NCBI RefSeq assembly: GCF_900186965.1
Contig: NZ_LT906457.1
Location: 646,501 to 710,500, forward strand
DNA: 64,000 nucleotides
Source of the DNA: Legionella spiritensis
Lineage (GTDB): Bacteria; Pseudomonadota; Gammaproteobacteria; Legionellales; Legionellaceae
Direction of reading: 5' to 3'
A model generated the notes under the pieces. The model made no database searches, was not told the origin of the DNA, and saw only the letters and a list, made by a program, of their open reading frames with translations. Positions 16,653-25,188 of the stretch are shown piece after piece (within the stretch, counting starts at the first letter, position 1; each line of letters begins with the position of its first letter). The translations under genes were made by a program, and so were the position numbers.

Positions 16653-16859
16653 TTACACCACTTCCACTTCTTCAGCCTGCAGGCCTTTAGCACCCTGGGT
16701 TGCTTTAAACAGAACCGGTGTACCTTCCTGTAAAGTTTTAAAGCCCTGGCTGAGAATAGCGCTAAAATGAACAAAGTAATCGCGACCTTCAGCCTCAATG
16801 AAGCCAAAGCCTTTATCGTCTTTAAACCACTTGACGGTTCCCCGGATTTTTTCTGACAT
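16653..16859 (-). CDS. csp: Cold-shock domain protein, copy 2
   Basis: 68 residues, identical to copy 1 except for L in place of P in the segment KGLQAEE near residue 60. RNP1 KGFGFIE and RNP2 FVHFSAI are intact, so it should bind single-stranded nucleic acid in the same way. Of six base differences from copy 1, five are silent, which points to selection to keep both proteins. The start and about 125 bases of coding sequence are identical to copy 1, as expected from gene conversion or a recent duplication with an uneven pattern of change. Confidence 0.93.
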   Translation of the reverse strand: MSEKIRGTVKWFKDDKGFGFIEAEGRDYFVHFSAILSQGFKTLQEGTPVLFKATQGAKGLQAEEVEVV

Positions 16860-17055
16860 GATGTTTCGTTCCCTGTTAATAATCGCATAGTGTAGCTGAT
16901 TTTAAAAAAAGCGAAAACCATATAAAGACATTGAAGATAGTGCCTGAAGGAAGTGTGCCTGGGTTTTGGTGGCTGGACATTTTTTATTAGTGTCAAGACT
17001 GTTTTTTTATTTCTTTTCTGATAATCTTACAGGGCATAAAGCATAATCCTCTCCA

Positions 17056-17072
17056 ATCCACAATCTGTGGAT
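17056..17072. repeat. DnaA-box-like palindrome, inner, copy 2
   Basis: ATCCACA-ATC-TGTGGAT, identical to 6799-6815, about 200 bases upstream of csp copy 2. Confidence 0.7.
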
Positions 17073-17181
17073 ATTTTTTTTAAACACCCTGATTTTTTTT
17101 CAATGATTCTATTTGTTTCAGTGCGATAATCCAGAGCTGGCCTGGCCTTCAAGGTTGTTTTCTGAATCAGGGGTAAAAATC

Positions 17182-17208
17182 GGTTATCCACAAATTCTGT
17201 GGATAACC
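17182..17208. repeat. Double DnaA-box palindrome, outer, copy 2
   Basis: GGTTATCCACA and its exact complement separated by AATTC, identical to 6925-6951. Both arms contain the consensus DnaA box. Confidence 0.75.
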
Positions 17209-17369
17209 TTGTGTATACGCTGTCAAACCCGTTGATTTGTCTAGGAGTTTCAGGAGTGTTCACGAGTCGTTCAGGGTGACTCCCGGTTTCAAGTGTTTGA
17301 ACGGGCAAATGGATTGTCTGATTTTTACACTTAATGGGCAGGTCAAATACTAAATGAATAGGGGGGTAA

Positions 17370-18530
17370 CTATTGCAATACCTTTAAGATCTCATGGCAT
17401 CTGGCGTTGTTTACGCGAAGCTGTTGATATGAAAATCTGCAGTAGTTCAAAAAAGCAATAACCATCAGCCAAAATAAAGTGAAGGTGATACCGTAATAGA
17501 ACGATGCCTGCTGCAATGTGGTCCAACCAAACAAATGTTCTGTAAGAAACTGTCTTAAATTGATCAAATCCCCGGCAGATGTTTTCAGAAACAAAAGCGC
17601 TTGGGTTTTTAAAAAAATAACATGAATAATAAACGCGGTCATAGCGTTAGTGCCAAATATTTCAAATGGCTTAAACCATTTTTGCCAACGCTTGATTTCA
17701 ACCAGCCAATAACAAAAGGTAAAAACAATCAGTGCTAATCCTGCTGTCCACAATACATAGGAACTGGTCCATAATATTTTATTGATTGGAAATGCCATGC
17801 CCCAAACCCATCCAGTGATCATAGCGGCGATACCTGCGCTGCCCATACCAATAAGATGTGTTTTGTAATGCTGGCCTGACAATAACCACGCACCCAGAAG
17901 ATTGCCAAGTAATGCTGTGGCAATAGCTGGAAACGTACTAATTATTCCTTCAGGATCAAGCCCCCCATGATATAAATGTTTTGCGGGAATAAGTAATCCG
18001 TCGATATAAGCCGCAAAATTACCCTCATAAGCAAGATTGCCGGCACCAAACCCCGGGACTGGTATTAATGTCATGGCCAACCAGTATACAATCAATAAGG
18101 CAACTATAATGATGGCCTGAGTTCTTATACGAGTGGTCAGGAATAATAGCGATGAAAAGAAATAACAAATGGCGATACGTTGTAATACACCAAAGATGCG
18201 AATAGTATCCGGATCAAAATGATTAGGATAGGCATTAAGCAATAAACCGATCATAAAAAGGAACGCCGTTCGTTTGGCCGTTTTATGGATTAACCGGCTT
18301 GTATTGAAACCCTTGGCACGTAATGCCGTAATTGAGAGCGCGACGGAAACGCCAACGATAAAAATAAAGAAAGGAAAGACAACGTCAGCCAGTGTGCAAC
18401 CATTCCATGACGAATGGGCAAGCCAACGATAACCATGGTTATCATCGAGGCTATTGACCAGAATCATCAATGCCACAGTAAGTCCACGAAAAACATCAAT
18501 GGATAATAACCTTGTCGAGGTTCTTTTCAT
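17370..18530 (-). CDS. NagX-like membrane acyltransferase (HGSNAT / DUF5009 family)
   Basis: 386 residues, about ten membrane helices. The N-terminus has the family signature RLLSIDVFRGLTVALMILVN (residues about 7-26), and FPFFIFIVGVSVALS follows; both are shared with human heparan-alpha-glucosaminide N-acetyltransferase and bacterial NagX. It acts in the inner membrane and probably acetylates or transports an amino sugar. It lies five bases downstream of the secreted GH3 glucosaminidase in the same operon, which fits salvage of N-acetylglucosamine from peptidoglycan or host glycans. Length is normal for the family. Confidence 0.82.
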   Translation of the reverse strand: MKRTSTRLLSIDVFRGLTVALMILVNSLDDNHGYRWLAHSSWNGCTLADVVFPFFIFIVGVSVALSITALRAKGFNTSRLIHKTAKRTAFLFMIGLLLNAYPNHFDPDTIRIFGVLQRIAICYFFSSLLFLTTRIRTQAIIIVALLIVYWLAMTLIPVPGFGAGNLAYEGNFAAYIDGLLIPAKHLYHGGLDPEGIISTFPAIATALLGNLLGAWLLSGQHYKTHLIGMGSAGIAAMITGWVWGMAFPINKILWTSSYVLWTAGLALIVFTFCYWLVEIKRWQKWFKPFEIFGTNAMTAFIIHVIFLKTQALLFLKTSAGDLINLRQFLTEHLFGWTTLQQASFYYGITFTLFWLMVIAFLNYCRFSYQQLRVNNARCHEILKVLQ

Positions 18531-18535
18531 AAAAA

Positions 18536-19672
18536 TCAGCGCTTCAACGTTTGTTTGAAGGTTACAATATGTTGATACGCATCCTCTATCCGGCTTTGGC
18601 TTATTTCGCCTGACATAACTTTAGACTCGATGATATCAATCACCTGTTTGGGATCTTGTGGTTTTTCCGATAATTGATTACCGAAAATAAGCATATCAAC
18701 ACCGGCATTGATTGCCAAGGTGACTGACTGTGCAAGCTTGTAATGGTCACTGATGGCTTTCATTTGCATATCGTCGGTAATAATGACACCCTCAAATGAT
18801 AATTGCTCACGTAAAACACCGGTCAGCATTTTATAGGATAATGTAGCCGGCAAACCGGAGTCATCCAGCTGACGGTTGACAATGTGTGCGGTCATGACCA
18901 TACCACAATGTTGCTGATCTTCCAGTAAAGATAGATAAGGGAACAGTTCCTTGTTATCCCAGGTATTACTGACATCAACAAAACTTACATGAGAATCAGT
19001 GGTTGAGCTGCCGTGGCCCGGGAAATGTTTATAGGCACATTGGATGCCATGGTTTAAAAAGGACGTTGAAAAAACGGCAGCATAATTGGCAACTGTTGCA
19101 GGATCTTCGGAAAAACTTCTTTTCTTTTTGCCAATAACCGGATTTTCCGGATTGACATCCACATCCAGTATCGGTGCAAAATCCAGATTAAATCCGGCAT
19201 CCTGTAATGTATTAGCCATGGTTTCAGCAGCATGTCTGGCCTCGATCAATGATTTTTTACCAATTTCTGCAGCAGGTATTGTGGCCGGGAAACCGTAGTC
19301 TTCTCGTAAACGGGTGACTTGTCCGCCTTCATAGTCAATAGAGATAAGGAGCGGTAGCTCTGGCCGATGATGACTGGCATTGGCCTTTTGAGCCGCATGT
19401 TGCAAGTCTTCATTAAGTTTTTTTACCTGAACCGGGTTGTCAATATTTCTATCAAATTTATGAGTTTGATAGTCGTAATCGAATAAAATGACACCCCCGA
19501 TATTTTCATTATTGATAGCTTTAACAACAGGAGAATGGTTATCAATTTCCTTGCCATTAAATCCAATGATTAGCATTTGACCGATCTTGTCTCGCAAACT
19601 TGCATTGTTTGCATGAGCCATTTCCCCATAAAGAATACCCGGCAACATTGCCAGAAGAACCAAATATCTCAT
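18536..19672 (-). CDS. Secreted glycoside hydrolase family 3 (beta-N-acetylhexosaminidase-like)
   Basis: 378 residues with a signal peptide (MRYLVLLAMLPGILYGEMAH, cleavage after about residue 21), so it acts in the periplasm or outside. The single GH3 TIM-barrel domain shows FDFAP-like NLDFAPILDVD, the NagZ-type loop YKHFPGHGSSTTDSH, which carries the acid/base His-Asp pair, and the nucleophile Asp of VIITDDMQM. It should release N-acetylglucosamine from peptidoglycan or chitin fragments. NagZ of E. coli is cytosolic, so an exported version is a different arrangement, like GH3 enzymes of Gram-positives. First gene of the operon with the NagX-like protein. Confidence 0.85.
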   Translation of the reverse strand: MRYLVLLAMLPGILYGEMAHANNASLRDKIGQMLIIGFNGKEIDNHSPVVKAINNENIGGVILFDYDYQTHKFDRNIDNPVQVKKLNEDLQHAAQKANASHHRPELPLLISIDYEGGQVTRLREDYGFPATIPAAEIGKKSLIEARHAAETMANTLQDAGFNLDFAPILDVDVNPENPVIGKKKRSFSEDPATVANYAAVFSTSFLNHGIQCAYKHFPGHGSSTTDSHVSFVDVSNTWDNKELFPYLSLLEDQQHCGMVMTAHIVNRQLDDSGLPATLSYKMLTGVLREQLSFEGVIITDDMQMKAISDHYKLAQSVTLAINAGVDMLIFGNQLSEKPQDPKQVIDIIESKVMSGEISQSRIEDAYQHIVTFKQTLKR

Positions 19673-19874
19673 GCTTCACCATATGAAAAAATAGGCAAAT
19701 AATAGCAAAAAGTTACCATATGATCAATATTAAATCAAATGCGGGGGTGTACGCTTAAATCCATACCATAAGCCAATAAATCATGTGCCATAACCTCGCC
19801 ATGCTGTTTTTCCAGACACCCCGGTATCTCATCCTGTGCTAAATTTAAAAGATACCTTATCAAGGGATGTATCT

Positions 19875-20543
19875 ATGCCAACACTATTGTTAACTGGTTT
19901 TGAACCTTACGGAACCACTCCTGTTAATCCTGCAGAGCAGGTTGCCAGAACATTGCATGGTGAGGTGATTTCAAATATTGAAGTTATTTCGACGATTGTG
20001 CCTAATACGTTCTTTAAATCAATAGACCATGTTAAAAAGCTAATACGGGAGCAAAACGTCGATTACGTGCTTATGATGGGAGAATATACAGGACGAGCCA
20101 TGGTTACGTTTGAACGGTTTGCACACAGGATCATAGATTCATCCCGCTACCAGTTATCTGATAATGAAGGAGTGAGTTTTGACAATCAGGAAACGGTAGA
20201 GGATGGCCCTGTTGCATACCAAAGCAATTTGCCACTTAAAGCAATGGTTGAGACATTGCGTCGTAATGCCATACCCGCGGACATTTCAGACACGGCAGGA
20301 ACCTTTGTCTGCAATCACTTGTTTTATGGCATTTTGCATGAGATTGTGGTCAATAATATGCCCATCAAAGCTGGGTGGGCTCATTTGCCTATGCTGCCGG
20401 GTACGGCCGCTCTGCAAGAAAATCTGGGAATGCCCAGTATGTCTGTGGAAACTTCTGCATCAGCAATTAGATTTGCCATTCAAGCTATCGCTGAAAATCC
20501 TGTAGACATCAAACAAAGCCTGGCTGCAGGGTTACAAATTTGA
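19875..20543 (+). CDS. pcp: Pyroglutamyl-peptidase I (peptidase family C15)
   Basis: About 222 residues from ATG 19875 (MPTLLLTGFEPYG); the in-frame start at 19836 would add 13 residues unlike the family, so it is rejected. LLTGFEPYGTTPVNPA is the family start. The catalytic triad is visible: Glu in MMGEYTGR, Cys in GTFVCNHLFY and His in GWAHLPMLPG. The enzyme removes N-terminal pyroglutamate from peptides in the cytosol, useful for an amino-acid-feeding bacterium. Monocistronic, divergent from the GH3 gene. Confidence 0.92.
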   Translation: MPTLLLTGFEPYGTTPVNPAEQVARTLHGEVISNIEVISTIVPNTFFKSIDHVKKLIREQNVDYVLMMGEYTGRAMVTFERFAHRIIDSSRYQLSDNEGVSFDNQETVEDGPVAYQSNLPLKAMVETLRRNAIPADISDTAGTFVCNHLFYGILHEIVVNNMPIKAGWAHLPMLPGTAALQENLGMPSMSVETSASAIRFAIQAIAENPVDIKQSLAAGLQI

Positions 20544-20685
20544 TGCGGCCCCGACCTATATCATACAGTTACACAAATGTAACTATCAAAATAAATCCCC
20601 GGGATTTGAGTTGGGATTAAATGAAAAAGATAAGTGCACAGAACCTAATCAAATTTTTTCCAATATTTATGTCCCCAGTGCCTTA

Positions 20686-22269
20686 TTAACTTATAGGAAG
20701 CGGGCATACGTTAGAGGGACTCAGATTTTCCTGTACGGCGTCATAATTGACAGAAACCAAAGTACCATCATTACGGGTAATCGTAATTTTGTACATGGTA
20801 TCCACATTGGGTATCGGGCTCGGAATATCGTTGGGATTACCTCCTGCTGCTTCATAAACCCGTTTGGCCAAATCCGGTAACTGGCCAGGTTCCCAGGCTA
20901 CAGCCAATGTCCTGTCAGCAAAAAATTGTGAACTGAGCAAGAAAGTGGCCATGGACAAATTATCTTCATAACCAAAAAGGGTATACAAGGGATGGTCTTG
21001 GGCGATAGCAGCCGGTTCCAGCGTCATCATCCCGCTGAGGTAGTCATAGAGTTGACTACCCATGACAAAACGGTTGAGCGCCGGGGCCGGGGCAAAAAAC
21101 GCGTAAATGCTATCGCCGAGAGCCGCGGCGTCTAACGTATTGATTAATCCCAGGGCACGGTTTAAACCCTGGCAACTTAATTGCGCACTGGCTTGTGGCT
21201 CCGCGGCGGGAATGAAATAGATAATTTCCGTCTCGTTTGCGATATTCCTGTCAGCGGCCGGAGGTTTTTCGCGGGATTTCTTAAACGCCAGGGGAGCCGA
21301 ACCAGGACAAGTCGTGCTTAAACCGGATGACAGATTCTCATATTGATGGGAAAAGGACACAGCAGCGTTTCCATCATACCAGACAATGGTTAATACATAT
21401 AAGCTGTCAAAATCATTTTGCGCCCAGGTTGGGATAACATTGGGATTGGCTCCAAGAAGGGTCATGATTTTCCGTGTGATGGCCACAATATTATTATGTT
21501 CCCAAGCCACAAAAATTCGTGACGTATGATAGGGAGAGGAAATCAGTTCGGCGGCCAGAGAATCGTCGTCATCAAAATTCAAAGCCGTGTCAACCGGCAT
21601 ACCGTATTGGATAGCCGTGGGTTCAATCGTCGCCAGCGGTCGAACATAACTATAGGGAGCATCGCCCCCATCTCCGATAGAGCCGGCAGTATTAGGTGCG
21701 AAAATATAATCGGGCTTTCCAAATTTGTTATTGAGCACCTGGGGTAAAGCCAAAGCACGATTTAATCCCTGACACGTTAACTGGCCTTTTCCCGAAGCGG
21801 GGGGCAGCGGTTTTTCAGCGTGACGCATAAAAATTATCGTTTGGGGCTCTATGGTACGTTTTTCAATATCCCATTGCTGAGCCGGCGTAGCGCAATATAC
21901 GGGATGATTTATCGTGTTACATATGGTCGGCCCCCCCTTAATCGATCCTGTCATGTTGTCGGCATTGATTTCAAACTGCAACGTACAGCTTTCCTGAGCC
22001 CCCAGATTAAAAGGAGACTGGCATATCCCCGCTCCCCCGGAAGTGATTTGTTGCACGCCATTAGGTAGTTGGATCACCCCATTATTATTCAGGGGAAAGG
22101 GCGTATTATTTTTCACTTGATAGACCGCTGTCGCAGTTTGGCCACTGACAACGACTGCCGGCGGCAGCACGACGGGTGTAATGCTGAATACTGATGTGGC
22201 AGCCGACAGGGAGGCGCTTAAATACAGACCGCTGCAACAGGATAGAATAATGAGCAGGTTTCGTTTCAT
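20686..22269 (-). CDS. Secreted protein with tandem histidine-phosphatase domains, second one degenerate
   Basis: 527 residues. Residues 1-24 are a signal peptide; 25-130 form a beta-rich domain with paired cysteines. Two similar domains follow. Domain 1 (about 140-320) has the histidine-phosphatase core FMRHAEKP (147-154) and a second His in VAWEHNN (258). Domain 2 (about 345-525) repeats the layout, with SCQGLNRALGL matching TCQGLNRALAL, but reads FIPAAEPQ at 352-359 and VAWEPGQ near 461, so Arg, both His and Lys are lost. Domain 1 could dephosphorylate an external substrate; domain 2 may bind only. It lies three bases after an outer-membrane barrel gene, evidently one operon. Confidence 0.75.
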   Translation of the reverse strand: MKRNLLIILSCCSGLYLSASLSAATSVFSITPVVLPPAVVVSGQTATAVYQVKNNTPFPLNNNGVIQLPNGVQQITSGGAGICQSPFNLGAQESCTLQFEINADNMTGSIKGGPTICNTINHPVYCATPAQQWDIEKRTIEPQTIIFMRHAEKPLPPASGKGQLTCQGLNRALALPQVLNNKFGKPDYIFAPNTAGSIGDGGDAPYSYVRPLATIEPTAIQYGMPVDTALNFDDDDSLAAELISSPYHTSRIFVAWEHNNIVAITRKIMTLLGANPNVIPTWAQNDFDSLYVLTIVWYDGNAAVSFSHQYENLSSGLSTTCPGSAPLAFKKSREKPPAADRNIANETEIIYFIPAAEPQASAQLSCQGLNRALGLINTLDAAALGDSIYAFFAPAPALNRFVMGSQLYDYLSGMMTLEPAAIAQDHPLYTLFGYEDNLSMATFLLSSQFFADRTLAVAWEPGQLPDLAKRVYEAAGGNPNDIPSPIPNVDTMYKITITRNDGTLVSVNYDAVQENLSPSNVCPLPIS

Positions 22270-22272
22270 AAT

Positions 22273-23037
22273 TTAGACCACAAAGGATAATTGAATTCGT
22301 ATTTCATGGCTGTCAGCCTGTGACAGGGACAAGGATTGACCGGTTTCCTGCACCGGACTTGGATTTAGAGAAAAATCTCCCAGACGTACGTATTGATAGC
22401 CCGCTCCAAGCCGCAGAAAACGGCATAATGCCACCTCCAGCCCGGCTCCTGCACTATAGGTAAACGACGTCTGGCGGTTATCGGCAAAGGCGACCATAGG
22501 CATCGCTTCTGAAAAAAGGGGTTTTTCTTCATAGGAGTACGCTTTATTGCGGGATATCCCCAGACTGCCGGAAAGGTAGGGATGAATGATCTGTTTCAAA
22601 GTGGTTAGCACCTTCCCTTCCACGACCAGGCGCTCGCTTTGAATACGGTAGTTATAATTCAGGTTGGCAAACTCCGGAAGACCGAATTGCCAAATGGTTC
22701 CTCCCACGTTTGTAGCGGCATCCAGATAACCTCCAAGCCCTATTTGAAGTCCCCAATAAGGCGTTTTCCAGTACTCTTTGCCGACAAAAAGCCCGCCCAT
22801 GATTACGGAACGTCGTGATGAACTGGCCGTATAATAATTAGCGAAAGGGGGTAACAAGACCACGGATTGCGCCTCGCCTGCTTTTATGCGGTCGTATCCC
22901 AACGATAAGGTAATGACGTTGTTTCGTGAGAAAGTACCCTTGGACTGCTCTGAAGGTAAGCCGGAATTACTAAATGAAAGTTGATAAACAAATAAGGTGA
23001 TAAAAATCGCTACCAGGCGAGATACATATGACATCAC
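22273..23037 (-). CDS. Outer-membrane beta-barrel protein
   Basis: 254 residues. A signal peptide (IFITLFVYQLSFS, cleavage near residue 25) is followed by alternating hydrophobic strands and the ending HEIRIQLSFVV, an aromatic/valine C-terminus that suits BAM-dependent insertion. The pattern (GLQIGLGGYLDAA, GSLGISRNKAYSYEE, SAGAGLEVALCRFLRLGAGYQYVRL) resembles 8-stranded OmpA/OmpW-type barrels. No specific family was recognised. It is the first gene of the operon with the double histidine-phosphatase protein, so the two probably act together at the cell surface. Confidence 0.7.
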   Translation of the reverse strand: MMSYVSRLVAIFITLFVYQLSFSNSGLPSEQSKGTFSRNNVITLSLGYDRIKAGEAQSVVLLPPFANYYTASSSRRSVIMGGLFVGKEYWKTPYWGLQIGLGGYLDAATNVGGTIWQFGLPEFANLNYNYRIQSERLVVEGKVLTTLKQIIHPYLSGSLGISRNKAYSYEEKPLFSEAMPMVAFADNRQTSFTYSAGAGLEVALCRFLRLGAGYQYVRLGDFSLNPSPVQETGQSLSLSQADSHEIRIQLSFVV

Positions 23038-23483
23038 AAAAAATCCTTTTACCTATACGGACCGTTTCCAGTCTTGACGCTGCGGTTATTATGTCCCAAA
23101 GAGCAGGCTCGCAGCAACTGCAAAAAGCCAATCTCCGACCACTATCTTTTATCTATTGGTTTTTGGATGGTCTTGCGGCTTTATACCGTATACGATTTGG
23201 TAGTTGCCTTCAGGGGACTGGAATCGATTCGCAACGGTGGGAAAAACAACCAGGCAAGTTATTCGGCCTCAATGTTTATGGTTCACGTATATTGTTTGAT
23301 ATTGAGCTGCGTACAATCGAAAAGAAAATAGCCAAAGGAATAACATAAAAGGACTCAAAGCGCTTAAGCGAACTCTCGGCATGGCCACCTTGCCCGGTAT
23401 TTTTGTCATGTACAAAGGGAAATTCACTCGGTAGTTAATTATATGTAAATTATATGATAATATTCCGCGACTTAATGATAGCT
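23038..23483. other. Upstream region of the barrel operon, no supported gene
   Basis: About 450 bases. Overlapping open frames at 23028-23348 lack ribosome sites and family resemblance. The minus-strand promoter of the barrel operon must lie here, but no clear boxes are visible. Confidence 0.35.
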
Positions 23484-23645
23484 AGGGCGTGTCCTCATTC
23501 TGTTTCACGACTAAAACCTGTACTAATTTGCTCAAATTACAGTTTGAATTCGTCAAATAGGACTGGCTATTCTCCTCATTCAATCTGCAATTTGCGCTAA
23601 ATTATCCCAACTTTTAGCTCGCGAAACAGAATGAGGACACGCCCT
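23484..23645. repeat. Family D palindromic element, full copy
   Basis: About 162 bases, flanked by TA and in a CTAG context on both sides. Terminal repeats AGGGCGTGTCCTCATTCTGT plus TTC and the exact complement at the right end. The middle holds GAATTCGTCAAATAGGACTG followed by GCTATTCTCCTCATTCAA, a module also found inside family B elements. No open frame. It touches a family E element at 23646. Confidence 0.85.
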
Positions 23646-23838
23646 AGTACCTGATCCATTTCGTTTTGACCGGTTGTGATATACAAATGGTTTTAAAATT
23701 GTCTACGTGTCGCGACTTGTTCGCGGCATCCAGGCGTGTGTAGTTTGGAACTTTGAACCACTGGTTCCCGCGCATCAATTGCGGGACGCAGGCGTTTTTT
23801 AAGAATTAAAACCATGCAAAACGAAATGAAAACAGTAC
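23646..23838. repeat. Family E candidate element
   Basis: About 193 bases starting AGTACCTGATCCATTTCGTT and ending in the inverted relative AAAACGAAATGAAAACAGTACT, with TA at both borders. It contains smaller hairpins (TCGCGACTTGTTCGCG and CCCGCGCATCAATTGCGGG). A lone left end of the same type follows the qNor stop at 49102. Confidence 0.5.
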
Positions 23839-23917
23839 TAATACCTCGTTGGAGTGAGGGATTTTTTAGCTAAGGGATCGATTACCCTTTTGCTATCTAC
23901 AGGGAGTATGTATCTTT

Positions 23918-25024
23918 ATGAAAAAACTAATTCCTTTTGCTATTTTTAGTAGCATCATGATTCCTTTTTATCCTGTAATGGCAGGTGAAATGGGAGCCGT
24001 CAAGGAAAAAAAATTTGTAGTTTATGTTCCTGATTTACCATCTTCAAATACGTTTACCGCAGGCGCTCTTTTTTTGCGTCCCGGCGAAAGCAATGATTAT
24101 GCCGTTTTAGTAAATCCATTTAATCCGAATGTGGCCGCACCTATTTTATCGCCAAGTTGGGAACCAAAGGGAATTAACCCCAATTTCAGCGCCGGTTTTT
24201 TGCTGAATTTCCGCCATGTTTTTCCTGATTCAGGGAGTGACGTCAATGTCTACTGGGCACATTTAAACACATCGGATAAAGAAACATTTCCAGTCAACAG
24301 AAATGCGCCTCCCGCGCAACAAATGACGGGTCCCTTCTGGAATATTGGTCCGGATGCCGGCACCACCAGTGCTGCAAATGGCCAATTGAAAAACCGCTAT
24401 GACGTACTGCATGTCGAAATAGGCAAACATGTAAATTTCGATCCAAACCTGGAAAGCCGATTTTTCGCAGGGATTAGTGGTTTGTGGCTGCAGAACAAGA
24501 TAATAGCCAATTTTTCCGGGACAGATCCGATTCTCGGCCCCTATCGATTCGGGATAACGACTAGCTCGAAGTACAACGCTGCAGGTTTTCGTCTCGGTAT
24601 GGACGGGGAGTATCATGGATGGTTCAATATAAATGTCGTAGGATTGTTAGCAGGGGATCTGTTCGTTGGTAGTCAACAACCCGCCACAAACACCGTCGGT
24701 TCCGGTAGTGTTTTGGCCGCTGCCGGTATCCCTGAAAATCATCAATCGATATCACATAAGAGTTTCACTCAAGTGGTTCCGGCGGTGGATGCGAAATTGG
24801 GACTTAAATATTCCCGGCAATATTCAAAAGATAAATTGTTTGCAATAGAAGCGGGTTACATGGCCTCGATTTATGTAAACGCCGTTCAAAATTATGTGAC
24901 ATCAACCTATGTTCCCGGTTCTCTCGGAATCGTTACCGGTTCGGTTTTTCTGCAAAGCCTAATCAAGACAACCAACAGTTTTTCGGTTGACGGACCTTAT
25001 GTAACCGCGTCTGTAAAAATATAA
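23918..25024 (+). CDS. Legionella-type major outer membrane protein (Legionella_OMP family)
   Basis: 368 residues. The signal peptide ends ...PFYPVMA, cleaved near residue 22. The mature protein starts in a region like Legionella MOMP porins (FVVYVPDLPSSNTFTAGALF), followed by alternating strands and LNFRHVFPDSGSDVNVYWAHL, RYDVLHVEIGKHVNFD and RFFAGISGLWLQNKI, and ends DGPYVTASVKI, suited to a barrel. Members form abundant porins, some cysteine-linked, and in L. pneumophila MOMP binds complement. Legionellae usually have several paralogues, so the exact role is open. Ribosome site AGGGAG. A strong taxonomic marker for this window. Confidence 0.9.
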   Translation: MKKLIPFAIFSSIMIPFYPVMAGEMGAVKEKKFVVYVPDLPSSNTFTAGALFLRPGESNDYAVLVNPFNPNVAAPILSPSWEPKGINPNFSAGFLLNFRHVFPDSGSDVNVYWAHLNTSDKETFPVNRNAPPAQQMTGPFWNIGPDAGTTSAANGQLKNRYDVLHVEIGKHVNFDPNLESRFFAGISGLWLQNKIIANFSGTDPILGPYRFGITTSSKYNAAGFRLGMDGEYHGWFNINVVGLLAGDLFVGSQQPATNTVGSGSVLAAAGIPENHQSISHKSFTQVVPAVDAKLGLKYSRQYSKDKLFAIEAGYMASIYVNAVQNYVTSTYVPGSLGIVTGSVFLQSLIKTTNSFSVDGPYVTASVKI

Positions 25025-25188
25025 GTGCACGGAATCCAGGGAGGGCTTCCTCTTGGTCATACAGCGGAATTGATAATAATTTTATTGTAAACCTCCCTTT
25101 GTTAGCGCCAGTTATAATTACCACGTAATGTTTAATTAATAATCAAGCTATATAATTTATATAAATATATTGGTTGTGGTTTTAATAA

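Larger units (their letters stand above)
16497..17317. repeat. Segmental duplication, copy 2 (cold-shock gene unit)
   Basis: Second copy of the csp unit described at 6183-7060, same orientation. It lacks most of the right arm of the family C hairpin and about 40 further bases before the terminator. The upstream DnaA-box palindromes are fully kept. Confidence 0.9.

Noticed and set aside
23028-23348. Two overlapping open frames upstream of the barrel gene
   Set aside because: No ribosome site and no recognisable protein features; they cover the promoter region of the opposite-strand operon.
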